Shown: in pieces, positions 54,778 to 63,104 of the stretch
Layout: each line of letters starts with the position of its first letter
How positions within the stretch are numbered: the first letter of the stretch is position 1
From: Actinomycetaceae bacterium
GTDB taxonomy: Bacteria; Actinomycetota; Actinomycetes; Actinomycetales; Actinomycetaceae
Assembly (NCBI GenBank): GCA_030538185.1
Contig: JAUNUK010000003.1
Span: 1 to 64,000, forward strand
DNA: 64,000 nucleotides
Direction: 5' to 3'
Notes under the pieces: model-generated
The model's database searches: none
The model's input: only the letters and a program-made list of their open reading frames with translations
What the model was told of the DNA's origin: nothing
Made by a program: the position numbers and the translations under genes

Positions 54778-55509
54778 CTAAAGATCCTGAACGAAGAAAT
54801 GCTGAGCAAGGTCCCTCGAAAGCACCACGGCCTGCCGGTTTAGGTGCTCTCCGCCGCATTGCCCCCCATTAATGTCACTTTTCCCGAGACACGCCACGAC
54901 ATGAAAATCGCCATCAACAACCCAGGCTTCGATTGTGACACTGGGCAATATGGCTGCCTCCCGAAGCTGCGCCAACAAACCACCTTCTGCCTGAATGGGC
55001 TCTCCTACACGCGAAATCCGCGCAGAAAATGGCTGTTCTAAGCCCTTCCCTTGGACTTCTTCAATAAAAGCAACAAGAGACTTCTCTAAACGGAGGGGGC
55101 AGCTGGTGCCAGGAATCGGATTTCCGTAAGGATCCGAAAAGGGATCCCCCAAAAGTTTCACCAATGCCTTTTCGACATTGTCACTCATCACGTGCTCCCA
55201 CCGGCACGCCTCATCATGCAGATCCTCCCAAGACAAGCCGATCACGTTCAGAAGCAGGCATTCGGCTAAACGGTGCTTTCGCATAACCTCCGTAGCAATT
55301 TCAGAGCCGCGTTCACTCAGGCTAATTTGCCGATCGCTTTGAACCTCAACCAGCCCGTCTCGTTCCATACGAGCCACGGTCTGAGACACGGTGGGACCTG
55401 AGTGCCCCAAGCGGTCCACGATGCGCGCGCGCAAAGGCGGAACCCCGTCTTCTACCATCTCAAAGACCGTCTTAAGATACATTTCAGTACTGTCGATGAG
55501 TTCGCTCAT
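54778..55509 (-). CDS. DtxR/IdeR-family iron-dependent regulator
   Basis: A 243-residue regulator. The helix-turn-helix is LRARIVDRLGHSGPTVSQTV followed by ARMERDGLV. From the ATG at 55509 the metal ligands fall at exactly the DtxR positions: primary site M10, C102, E105 and H106, ancillary site H79, E83 and H98. A C-terminal SH3-like domain follows. It should bind Fe(II) and repress uptake genes. GAAGG before the ATG and this numbering confirm the start; 31 extra upstream codons are not translated. Divergent from serC. Confidence 0.93.
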   Translation of the reverse strand: MSELIDSTEMYLKTVFEMVEDGVPPLRARIVDRLGHSGPTVSQTVARMERDGLVEVQSDRQISLSERGSEIATEVMRKHRLAECLLLNVIGLSWEDLHDEACRWEHVMSDNVEKALVKLLGDPFSDPYGNPIPGTSCPLRLEKSLVAFIEEVQGKGLEQPFSARISRVGEPIQAEGGLLAQLREAAILPSVTIEAWVVDGDFHVVACLGKSDINGGQCGGEHLNRQAVVLSRDLAQHFFVQDL

Positions 55510-55636
55510 GGCCTGACCTTCCCGCCGATACCCTCTTGCAGATCTCTGAGTTCTCTGCACAAAACCTCCTGTCCAGCATACAGGGACCCACTCATCCCAC
55601 ACCCTGTCTACGCTCGCGGCATGGGAGGATTACAGT

Positions 55637-56788
55637 ATGACTATGTCCCCATTGGCACAAACCTTGCGCATCCCCAAAGACCTCCTACCAGCAGACGGCC
55701 GCTTCGGCTGCGGACCGGCCTTGATACGTCCTGCCTCCATTGAGGCAATCACAACCAGCGGGATCATGGGCACGAGCCACAGGCAAGCTCCCGTAAAGGA
55801 TCTAGTAGGACGCATCCGCGAGGGCTTAACCGAACTTTTCACGGCACCAGACCATCGAGTCGTCCTCGGCAATGGTGGGTCCACCACGTTTTGGGCTATT
55901 GCCACGGCGTGCCTGGTGCGCAAACGTTCGGCTCACGCCGTTTTCGGTGAGTTCGGCTCAAAGTTTGCACAAGAAACCACCAACGCGCCTTTCCTCGACT
56001 CCCCTTTCATTGCCGAGGGCGCCACGGGCACACTTGCGGTACTGGACAAGGCTGTGGAAGGCGTGGATGCCTACGCTTGGCCCCAACAGGAAACCTCAAC
56101 CGGGGTTGTTTCGCCTGTGCGCCGCGTGCCTGACACGCACGACGCACTGACGCTAGTGGATGCGACCTCTATTGCCGGTTCCGTCCAGGTCGACGTGTCC
56201 CAAACGGATGCCTACTATTTCGCGCCCCAAAAGGCGCTAGGTTCTGATGGCGGGCTGTGGGTGGCGCTCATGTCGCCTGCCGCTATTGAACGTGCCGAGG
56301 AACTGTGTGCCGCTAAAGCTACGCCCGACAACCCGCAGGGACGCTGGATCCCTGCGATTTTGGACCTGAAGCAGGCGATTGACAACTCGGTAAAGAACCA
56401 GACCCTCAATACGCCCGCACTGGCGACTTTGATAATGCTTGAAGACCAGATCCGTTGGCTACTGGACAATGGCGGCCTGCCCTTCGCCCAGGCGCGCGTC
56501 GAGGAATCCTCGCAGGCCATCTACCACTGGGCGGCGTCTAGGTCGTGGGCCAACCCCTACGTGGCAAACCCCGATTGGCGTTCGCCGGTGGTGTGCACCA
56601 TCGACCTGGATGAAGATGTCTCGGCCACGGCAGTTTTGGATGTGCTGAGGGCCAATGGAATTGTGGACCTTGGGGCATATCGCAACCTGGGACGCAACCA
56701 ATTGCGCATCGGCGTCTTCCCAAACACCGACCCACAAGATGCTGCAGCCCTGATAGCCTGCGTCGACTGGGTAGTGCAACGGCTTTAG
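55637..56788 (+). CDS. serC: Phosphoserine transaminase
   Basis: A PLP enzyme of 383 residues that converts 3-phosphohydroxypyruvate and glutamate to phosphoserine, the second step of serine synthesis; it also serves pyridoxine synthesis in some bacteria. RFGCGPALIRPASIEAI at the N-terminus and GTSHRQAPVK match the class V aminotransferase form found in actinobacteria. The PLP lysine lies in YYFAPQKALGSDGG. GGGAGG eight bases before the ATG sets the start. The stop overlaps the convergent MFS gene by four bases. Confidence 0.93.
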   Translation: MTMSPLAQTLRIPKDLLPADGRFGCGPALIRPASIEAITTSGIMGTSHRQAPVKDLVGRIREGLTELFTAPDHRVVLGNGGSTTFWAIATACLVRKRSAHAVFGEFGSKFAQETTNAPFLDSPFIAEGATGTLAVLDKAVEGVDAYAWPQQETSTGVVSPVRRVPDTHDALTLVDATSIAGSVQVDVSQTDAYYFAPQKALGSDGGLWVALMSPAAIERAEELCAAKATPDNPQGRWIPAILDLKQAIDNSVKNQTLNTPALATLIMLEDQIRWLLDNGGLPFAQARVEESSQAIYHWAASRSWANPYVANPDWRSPVVCTIDLDEDVSATAVLDVLRANGIVDLGAYRNLGRNQLRIGVFPNTDPQDAAALIACVDWVVQRL

Positions 56789-58173
56789 GTTTCTTCGGCA
56801 GTTTTTGGGGGGTCGTCCTCGGCAATAATTTTTTCCGAGGGCGCGGTGTTGCTGGCCTGGTCGGCGGAACTGTCTGAACTGTCCTGGCTGTCCTGAATGT
56901 GCTGGGCGCGCTCTCTGGGGCCCTCGACGCGCACCCTGGGAGGCAGCAGCGAATACGTCAGGCGCACGTTCCAGGTGTGTTTCGTCCACAGTGCGGCCCA
57001 CACGGCCACCAACAAAGAGGCAATGCCGCCGATGGCAATCGACCAACGCGGCGAAATATTGTCTGCCACCCAACCAATTAGAGGGGAACCCAAGGGCGTA
57101 CCGCCCAAGAAAACCATGACGTAGAGGCTCATGACGCGGCCACGAACCTCTGGGGCAACCGAAAGCTGTATGGCGGCATTCGCTGAGGTGATCATGGTCA
57201 GGGACGAAAACCCAACCGGGATAAGTGCCAGGGCGAAGATCCAGTAACTTGGCGCAAGGGCTGCACCTATGGCAAAGAACCCGAAGGCGAATGAGGCGAT
57301 AATGACGTTTCTGACCTTCGGGTAACGGCGTCTTGCGGCGTTCAGGGCGCCTGCCACCGAGCCAATGGCCATAATCGAACCCAGCAGTCCGAACTCGCCA
57401 GCCCCCTTGTGGAAGACGTTGGTGGCCATGACCCCCATGGTCAACTGGTAGTTCAAACCGAAGGTTGAAACGATACAGGCAATAGCCATGATGACGATGA
57501 TGTCTGTGCGGTTCTTGACGTAGCGGATACCTTCTCGCACCTGCCCTTTTTCTGCTTTGACGTGGGTGGAAGGCAGCAGATCAGAAGGCCTAATGACAAT
57601 GAGCGAGACGATCGGCCCCAGGTAGGAGGCAGCATTAACGAAAAACACCCAGCCGGGTCCGACAAGCGCGATGACCACGCCAGCCACGGCCGGTCCCAGC
57701 ATGCGCGCGGCATTGAATGAAGCAGAATTTAAGGCCACGGCATTGGAAACCAAACGACCAGGGACCAGCTCGGAGACAAAGATATTACGCGGCGGGCTTT
57801 CGATGGCGGCAACAACCCCGAGGGCGAAGGCCAGAACATAAACATGCCACAGTTGAACGTGGCCAAAGACAACCAAGCCACCGAGGATAAGTGACAGCAA
57901 GGCCGCTGCCACCTGTGTCAGTTGCAGGACGAATCGCCTGTCGTAACGGTCGGCAATGACTCCCGCATAGGGACCTAGTAATAAGGACGGGGCAAATTGC
58001 AGGGCGGTGACGATGCCGACTTCCAGGCCAGAACCTTGCGTCAGGATCTTTAAGACCAGCCAGTCTTGTGCGATGCGCTGCATCCACGTGCCTGTATTGG
58101 CCACGAGGTTACCGAAGAACCACCAGCGATATGTGCGCAGGCTCAAGGATGTAAACACTCCGCCCGACGCCAT
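56785..58173 (-). CDS. MFS transporter (MFS_3 / EntS-like exporter family)
   Basis: A 462-residue transporter with about twelve helices. The N-terminal RTYRWWFFGNLVANTGTWMQ followed by RIAQDWLVL is the signature of the MFS_3 group, which exports siderophores, drugs or other small molecules. The cytoplasmic tail of about 60 residues is charged. GGGGG six bases before the ATG supports the start. Its last codons include the motif-pair hairpin at 56814-56843 and overlap serC by four bases. Substrate unknown; the nearby DtxR gene makes iron-related export a weak possibility. Confidence 0.88.
   Translation of the reverse strand: MASGGVFTSLSLRTYRWWFFGNLVANTGTWMQRIAQDWLVLKILTQGSGLEVGIVTALQFAPSLLLGPYAGVIADRYDRRFVLQLTQVAAALLSLILGGLVVFGHVQLWHVYVLAFALGVVAAIESPPRNIFVSELVPGRLVSNAVALNSASFNAARMLGPAVAGVVIALVGPGWVFFVNAASYLGPIVSLIVIRPSDLLPSTHVKAEKGQVREGIRYVKNRTDIIVIMAIACIVSTFGLNYQLTMGVMATNVFHKGAGEFGLLGSIMAIGSVAGALNAARRRYPKVRNVIIASFAFGFFAIGAALAPSYWIFALALIPVGFSSLTMITSANAAIQLSVAPEVRGRVMSLYVMVFLGGTPLGSPLIGWVADNISPRWSIAIGGIASLLVAVWAALWTKHTWNVRLTYSLLPPRVRVEGPRERAQHIQDSQDSSDSSADQASNTAPSEKIIAEDDPPKTAEET
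56814..56843. terminator. Inverted pair of dispersed words after serC
   Basis: CGTCCTCGG (56814-56822) pairs along all nine bases, one a G-U pair, with CCGAGGGCG (56835-56843) around an A/T-rich 12-base loop, starting 26 bases past the serC stop. It lies inside the 3' end of the MFS coding region, so sits where a terminator for serC is expected. Confidence 0.65.
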
Positions 58174-58229
58174 AACGCACCCCCTTCATCGGTTAAAACC
58201 TTACTCCCTTGTGCGTTGAAACTATCAGT

Positions 58230-58283
58230 AAAGGTCTGAGCCTATTCGTTGGGGGGCTACCCGACGAATAGGCTCAGACCTTA
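58230..58283 (-). terminator. Terminator of the NCS2 permease gene
   Basis: Stem of about 24 pairs with one G-T pair (58230-58253 with 58260-58283), in the gap between the NCS2 stop and the MFS start. The T-run is weak. Confidence 0.8.
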
Positions 58284-58304
58284 GGTGATAGTCTCTAGAA
58301 AAAT

Positions 58305-59750
58305 TTATGCGAGGGCTGCCTGAATGGGGCCCAGCACGAAGTAGAAGATGAACATGATTGAAACCACCCACATGAGGGGGTGAATGTCCTTCAGCTTGCC
58401 CTTCGCCAGTTTGATAACCAGCCAGGTGATGAAGCCCGCGCCGATACCGACCGTGATCGAATACGAAAACGGCATCATGGCTATGGTCATGAAGGCCGGA
58501 ATGGCAATCTCCGGGTCCTTCCAGTCGATGTCCACAACCTGCTGCATCATGAGGAAGCCGACAAAAACCAGAGCCGTGGATGCGGCCTCGGAAGGAACCA
58601 AAGCAACCAGGGGTGAAATAAAGGTAGACGCCAAGAAGAGCACGCCGACCACAATCGAGGACAAGCCCGTGCGTGCACCCTCGCCGACACCTGCGGAGGA
58701 CTCGACGTAGGAAGTGTTGGAGGACACGCCACCCAAGCCTCCAACCACAGCGGCCAAAGAGTCCACCAACAGGATCTGCGTGGATTTCGGCGGGTTTCCA
58801 TCTTTATCAAGCAGTTTCGCTTCGGAGCCGATGGCAACCATTGTGCCCATGGTGTCGAAGAAGTCAGCCAGCATAAGCGAGAAGATAATCAGCAGGGCGG
58901 CGACAGGACCCAGCTTCACGAAGGCGCCGAAGAAGTCGATCTGACCCAGGGTTGCAAAGTCAGGAATAGCGATGGGCGAACCTGTTATCTCAGGGGCGTT
59001 CAGGCCCCAACCCGTCGGGGCCACAACCGCGCCCGTGGCGTCCTTCATCAAGGGCACCTTTAGCAAAGCCTGAATAATGAACCCTACGACGGTTGCCGAA
59101 ATGATGCCGATAAGGATGGCACCTGGCACCTTGCGGACATAAAGGATCACGGTCAAGAAGATGCCAATGACGAAAACCAGAGCCGGCCAGCCGTTAAGGG
59201 ACCCGTCGATGCCCAGCTGCACAGGGGTTCCACCAGGGCGAATAATGCCGGCGTTCAGCAGCCCCACGAAGGCTATAAAAATGCCGATACCCACCGAAAT
59301 GGCAACCTTGACCTGCCCTGGGACCGCACGGAATACGGCCTCGCGGAAACCAGTCAACACCAAGACCGTGATAAGCGCGCCTTCCCAGAAAATGAGGCCC
59401 ATGGCCTCTTGATAGGTCAGCCCCATGCCCAGGCACAAGGTGAAAGCGACCATAGCGTTGAGCCCCATACCCGCAGCCAAAGCCAAGGGGTAGTTCGCGA
59501 CGACGCCCATGAGTATGCTCATGATCCCTGCGACCAGAGCAGTGCCAGCCGCGATAGAAGCGGGAGTAATGTTCTCGGGTGCCGCAACACCGAGTATGTT
59601 TGCGTTGACCACAAGGATGTAGGCCATTGCAAAGAACGTCACCAAACCGCCGCGAATTTCTTGGCTTACGCTGGAACCACGTTCGGTCAGATGGAAATAA
59701 CTATCAAGAACGCCCTTGGGGGCCACCTTAGTCTCAGTCACGTTAATCAA
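58305..59750 (-). CDS. NCS2-family purine permease (AzgA-like)
   Basis: A 481-residue permease of the nucleobase:cation symporter-2 family, AzgA/PbuG branch, moving adenine, guanine or hypoxanthine with protons. It has about twelve to fourteen helices. Characteristic stretches are RGGLVTFFAMAYILVVNANI at the N-terminus, AAGMGLNAMVAFTLCLGMG and the DFFDTMGTMVAIGSEA signature. The start at 59750 (MINVTETKVAPKG) is followed shortly by the first helix. Monocistronic with its own terminator. Precise substrate not read from sequence. Confidence 0.92.
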   Translation of the reverse strand: MINVTETKVAPKGVLDSYFHLTERGSSVSQEIRGGLVTFFAMAYILVVNANILGVAAPENITPASIAAGTALVAGIMSILMGVVANYPLALAAGMGLNAMVAFTLCLGMGLTYQEAMGLIFWEGALITVLVLTGFREAVFRAVPGQVKVAISVGIGIFIAFVGLLNAGIIRPGGTPVQLGIDGSLNGWPALVFVIGIFLTVILYVRKVPGAILIGIISATVVGFIIQALLKVPLMKDATGAVVAPTGWGLNAPEITGSPIAIPDFATLGQIDFFGAFVKLGPVAALLIIFSLMLADFFDTMGTMVAIGSEAKLLDKDGNPPKSTQILLVDSLAAVVGGLGGVSSNTSYVESSAGVGEGARTGLSSIVVGVLFLASTFISPLVALVPSEAASTALVFVGFLMMQQVVDIDWKDPEIAIPAFMTIAMMPFSYSITVGIGAGFITWLVIKLAKGKLKDIHPLMWVVSIMFIFYFVLGPIQAALA

Positions 59751-59819
59751 CTCTGACAGGTTCGGAGCACAGATTGCAAACTACCCGGTCATCGATCCCG
59801 GGTGGGTGGTACGCACCTC

Positions 59820-60710
59820 TTACTGCCGACTTGCACCAACCCTGGTTTCAAGGCTTTCTTCTGCCGATTCTTGAGGTTCTTGAGATTCTTCCGCGCAGTT
59901 CTCTGGGGAATCCGTCCCTGTAGCCTGGCCTGTTTTCAAACGCAAAGGCTGAGTCGCCACAATCTCCAGATCGACCTCGTCCACATGGGGAGGAACAACT
60001 GCCCAGGCGGAAGCCCTCTTGGGTACATCAGTTTCGGAGTGCGCCCCACATGAGTGGTCGAAAGAGACCACGCAACCGTCGTCTTGTGCCCACTCATTAG
60101 CGCAGACCCCAAACATGGTCCTAAAACTTCCGCCCATCTTCATGAGGAACCCACACGTGGCACAGTTTTGGGCGTCCCTGCCGCCGAGCTTCAAAGGCCC
60201 CCGCTCCCCCGCGTACCACCGCGTAGCCGCGCGGTCCCTGCCAGTTTGGGACAGGGCCCGAGGGCGTCCAAGTCCAATCTCGTAAGGATCGAAGGCATCA
60301 GCATCTTCGCCAGTTAATTCGTAGGACTGGTCGAGACGAACATCGTTTTCACGGTACGCAATTGTGTCGTAACGCGACAAGTCCCCGGGCTCCAAGCGGT
60401 CTTCCCACGGGATCCACGGGGGTGCCAAGAGTGCGCCCTCGCCAGGAAGTAAATTGACCTCGCAGATGGTGGCCTTCCGCCCGCGTGGTGGCCTGGCCAG
60501 GGTGACCGTCCATTCCCACCCCACGTAACCAGTCTTGAGGCATTCGAAGCGGTGAGTTAGCAGCCGGGAGCCTTCAGGCTTTACCCCCATGTGGATACCG
60601 ATTTCGGTTTCCGGGCAGACGGGAGCAAGCGCCTGACGTGCAACCTCGCTAGCCTGTGCCAGCAAGGCATCCACCTCACAGTCCGCTGCCGCTCCCTTTT
60701 TTACTGTCAT
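59820..60710 (-). CDS. DUF3027 domain-containing protein
   Basis: A 296-residue actinobacterial protein of unknown function. It has the features of DUF3027: GYVGWEWTVTLARPPRGRKA, LLPGEGALLAPPWIPWEDRL and a cysteine cluster (CATCGFLMKMGGSFRTMFGVC) that could bind zinc, followed by DDGCVVSFDHSCGAHSE. The ATG at 60710 has AAGG ten bases upstream; a GTG seven codons earlier is possible. It lies next to the cold-shock gene on the same strand, as in other actinobacteria, and may be transcribed with it. Confidence 0.88.
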   Translation of the reverse strand: MTVKKGAAADCEVDALLAQASEVARQALAPVCPETEIGIHMGVKPEGSRLLTHRFECLKTGYVGWEWTVTLARPPRGRKATICEVNLLPGEGALLAPPWIPWEDRLEPGDLSRYDTIAYRENDVRLDQSYELTGEDADAFDPYEIGLGRPRALSQTGRDRAATRWYAGERGPLKLGGRDAQNCATCGFLMKMGGSFRTMFGVCANEWAQDDGCVVSFDHSCGAHSETDVPKRASAWAVVPPHVDEVDLEIVATQPLRLKTGQATGTDSPENCAEESQEPQESAEESLETRVGASRQ

Positions 60711-60744
60711 ATTATTCAAGCCTTGCCTCACGCACTCTCATGTA

Positions 60745-61122
60745 CTACGCATCGAAGGACTGTGCGACCACTCGCAACACTTGCGCAATTTTGCTGCCAT
60801 TTTCCGGGTACTTCCCGCGACGCAAAGACCCCGATGCCTGATCGAGCATCTTGATCAAGTCCTCAACAATAGGAACCATCTCTTCAGCAGATTTGCGTTT
60901 AGATTTCGCGATAGAAGGAAGATCCTCTAGGAGGGTGACGGCGAGCGCCTGTGGACCCCGCCTGCCATCGGCAACGGAATACTCAATCTTGGTTCCAGGC
61001 TTTATGTCGTGGACATCTTCAGGCAGCGCGGAGGCATGCAAGAAGACTTCTTCCCCATCGTTTCCAGCGACGAAGCCGAAGCCCTTTTCTTTATCGAACC
61101 ACTTCACCTTACCTGCAGGCAC
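60745..61122 (-). CDS. Cold-shock domain protein with C-terminal extension
   Basis: A 125-residue nucleic-acid binding protein. The cold-shock domain spans about residues 3-65 with GKVKWFDKEKGFGFVAG (RNP1 KGFGFV) and EEVFLHASAL (RNP2). About 60 further residues form a helical, charged extension not found in small CspA proteins. The GTG at 61122 is chosen because GGGGG lies four bases before it and the domain starts right after; 45 open upstream codons are not expected to be read. Adjacent DUF3027 gene is its usual actinobacterial neighbour. It probably acts as an RNA chaperone. Confidence 0.9.
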   Translation of the reverse strand: MPAGKVKWFDKEKGFGFVAGNDGEEVFLHASALPEDVHDIKPGTKIEYSVADGRRGPQALAVTLLEDLPSIAKSKRKSAEEMVPIVEDLIKMLDQASGSLRRGKYPENGSKIAQVLRVVAQSFDA

Positions 61123-61257
61123 TTTTCCCCCTGAATTCTTATGGCGGATAGGGGTGCGCATACGCAGACCCCTGTTTCCGCCCCTCACAGTGTAACCAAA
61201 AGCTGTATTTCTGGCACTATGCATCCGAGACACACAGAAACATGCCACAATAATCAT

Positions 61258-63054
61258 GTGATAAAAGCAAAAAAAGGTGCCCTGTCTGCTGCAACTGCCC
61301 TGTTCCTTATGGCATGGATGCTACTAATCCAGGGCAACGTAGCCCACAGCACTCCCGGAGCGGTGCTACCCGCAGAACCGCCGCAAGAAATATCGGGGCA
61401 GGTCTGGGATCCCAATAATTACCTGGGTGATTCAGTGAACGACGTCAACACAGCGATCTCTTCCCTGAAAGAAAAAGGGGTAACCCTGTACGTAGCCGTC
61501 GTGGCGGATTTTGGCGCCATGTCGCCCCAAGAATGGGCACGTCAAACCCTGTCTTTATCCAAGGCCCCCCAAGAGTCCTATATCTACGCTCTGGCCATGG
61601 ACACCCGTCAGTACGACGCGCAGCCAGGCCCTGATGCGGCCTTGAGCGGCGAAAGAATCATCACCCTGGCTCAACAAGTCACCATAGACGCATCGGCACC
61701 CAAACTCGGTGGTGTCATTCAAAACTTCGTCGCAGCCTTGGATCAAGAACTCATCACCCAGGGTTTAACCACCCCATCAGAAGAGTCCTCGGCGAGTTTC
61801 GCGATCCCCACCGGTGTCATTATTGGCATTATCGTCTTCGCAGCTCTTATCGCAATCTTGGTCGGCTACGCGCTATATGCACGCGCCCGCAGACCTGCCG
61901 GTCCTAAACTCAGGACGGAACCGACGCTGGTAACCCCGCAGGTTGACTCCACGCCACAGCCCACACAAGCCGCCCTCGCCGCTTTAGAGGCAAGCCGCGC
62001 CCTCCCAAACGAAACAAAAGACAAAGACATTGCCGAGGACGGTGCAGATGTTGATGCCTCCGAGCAGGTGGGCGCTGTTGAAGAACCGCAATACGTTGAG
62101 GATGCCAAAGAACCAGATGAATCGACGGAAGATTCCGGACCTGAGGTGGCGGATGTGGCGGATGTGGCTACGACCGGAACAAGTGCACAGATGGTAGAGG
62201 ATCTGGATACGCCTATTGAGATAGCACACGCCCAAGGACTTTTGGCTTCAGCACGTGACACCCTCTATGCAGCCGAGGAGGACCTGGCGGTTTCCCGTCA
62301 ACAGTTCGGGCAGGCTGCCACAAGAACCTTTGCCGGAGACTTAGCCCAGGCCAAGGTGGGGCTGCGCCGCGCAATTCAAGAACTATCGAATAATCCTCAA
62401 GCTTCTGCGGAACTTATCCAAGACATGCAGGCAGAAGGCCCCCGCGCAGAGAACCGAGTGAAAACCCATGTGGATTCTTTTGCTCGGCTGCGTCATCGCC
62501 AGGCCGGCGTCGAAGCCTCGTTGACTGACCTATCCAATAAAGGTCAGGTCATCGCCAAGCAGGTCCAAACTAGCCTGGACCAGGCAAACGATAGCGACTC
62601 TTCCCTGACGAAACTCGCGGTCCGTAACCTGGAGCTTTCTAAGGGCTTGCTCATGTCAGCCAATAAGGCTTTGCAAATGGGTCAAGAAAAAATCGCTGAA
62701 GGCGATCGCGTCATGGCCGTGCGTTATGCGAGGGGTGCAGAACGTGCCACGGCGCAAGCGCAACTGGCCGTTGGCGTGGCGGCTCAAGTCAAAAGCCTAA
62801 ACACTGAGGCAGCCCCCGAAAATCTGAGCCAGGAGATCGCCGTCCTGGAACGCCGCGCTCTGGTTGTGGATTCTACTGTGGCAATTAACCGCAAGAATGT
62901 GCCTACCCAGCTGAAGATCCGGGTATCAAATCTTTTGGAACGCTGCGAAGAGATCGCTGATATTGCTGGTAGAGACGCTGGTCTTGCCGCCCCTATGGTG
63001 GCGGAAGCAAACGCAGAAGTGGAGAGTCTGGCACAGGCTTTGAACGCGCTGTAG
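61258..63054 (+). CDS. TPM-domain membrane protein with long coiled-coil region
   Basis: A 598-residue protein. From the GTG at 61258: signal peptide or helix (KKGALSAATALFLMAWMLLI), an extracytoplasmic TPM domain (about 47-165, VWDPNNYLGDSVND.. VTLYVAVVADF), a membrane helix at about 183-208, an acidic low-complexity stretch and a long cytoplasmic helical, probably coiled-coil, region to the end. CACAAT seven bases before the GTG suggests a leaderless transcript; an ATG 13 codons upstream is an alternative. TPM domains occur in envelope and photosystem maintenance proteins. A related gene follows on the same strand. Function unknown. Confidence 0.8.
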   Translation: MIKAKKGALSAATALFLMAWMLLIQGNVAHSTPGAVLPAEPPQEISGQVWDPNNYLGDSVNDVNTAISSLKEKGVTLYVAVVADFGAMSPQEWARQTLSLSKAPQESYIYALAMDTRQYDAQPGPDAALSGERIITLAQQVTIDASAPKLGGVIQNFVAALDQELITQGLTTPSEESSASFAIPTGVIIGIIVFAALIAILVGYALYARARRPAGPKLRTEPTLVTPQVDSTPQPTQAALAALEASRALPNETKDKDIAEDGADVDASEQVGAVEEPQYVEDAKEPDESTEDSGPEVADVADVATTGTSAQMVEDLDTPIEIAHAQGLLASARDTLYAAEEDLAVSRQQFGQAATRTFAGDLAQAKVGLRRAIQELSNNPQASAELIQDMQAEGPRAENRVKTHVDSFARLRHRQAGVEASLTDLSNKGQVIAKQVQTSLDQANDSDSSLTKLAVRNLELSKGLLMSANKALQMGQEKIAEGDRVMAVRYARGAERATAQAQLAVGVAAQVKSLNTEAAPENLSQEIAVLERRALVVDSTVAINRKNVPTQLKIRVSNLLERCEEIADIAGRDAGLAAPMVAEANAEVESLAQALNAL

Positions 63055-63104
63055 TCGGCGCATTGGCGTAAAGTTTTATGGGAGACCATCACAGGAAGGT
63101 ACCT

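Larger units (their letters stand above)
307..60266. repeat. Dispersed 9-bp word CCGAGGGCG / CGCCCTCGG, uptake-sequence-like
   Basis: I counted 26 exact copies by eye. CGCCCTCGG on the plus strand starts at 307, 2964, 4862, 6239, 6770, 13330, 16484, 31381, 34030, 41326, 51093 and 52585. CCGAGGGCG starts at 2753, 4026, 7510, 13728, 19242, 25936, 35439, 39010, 48662, 52077, 56013, 56835, 57818 and 60258. The variant CCGAGGACG, on either strand, starts at 7739, 8756, 13837, 14975, 26821, 42165, 43891, 48707, 55861, 56814 and 62033. Most copies are preceded by ATTT or ATTG and followed by a purine, giving ATTKCCGAGGRCGR. About 0.5 exact copy would be expected in random sequence of this size. Function is inferred, not shown. 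Confidence 0.85.

Noticed and set aside
307-60266. Dispersed word as a Chi, KOPS or restriction site
   Set aside because: Counts on the two strands are almost equal (12 and 14), unlike Chi or KOPS, and the word is not palindromic, unlike most type II sites. Not excluded genome-wide.
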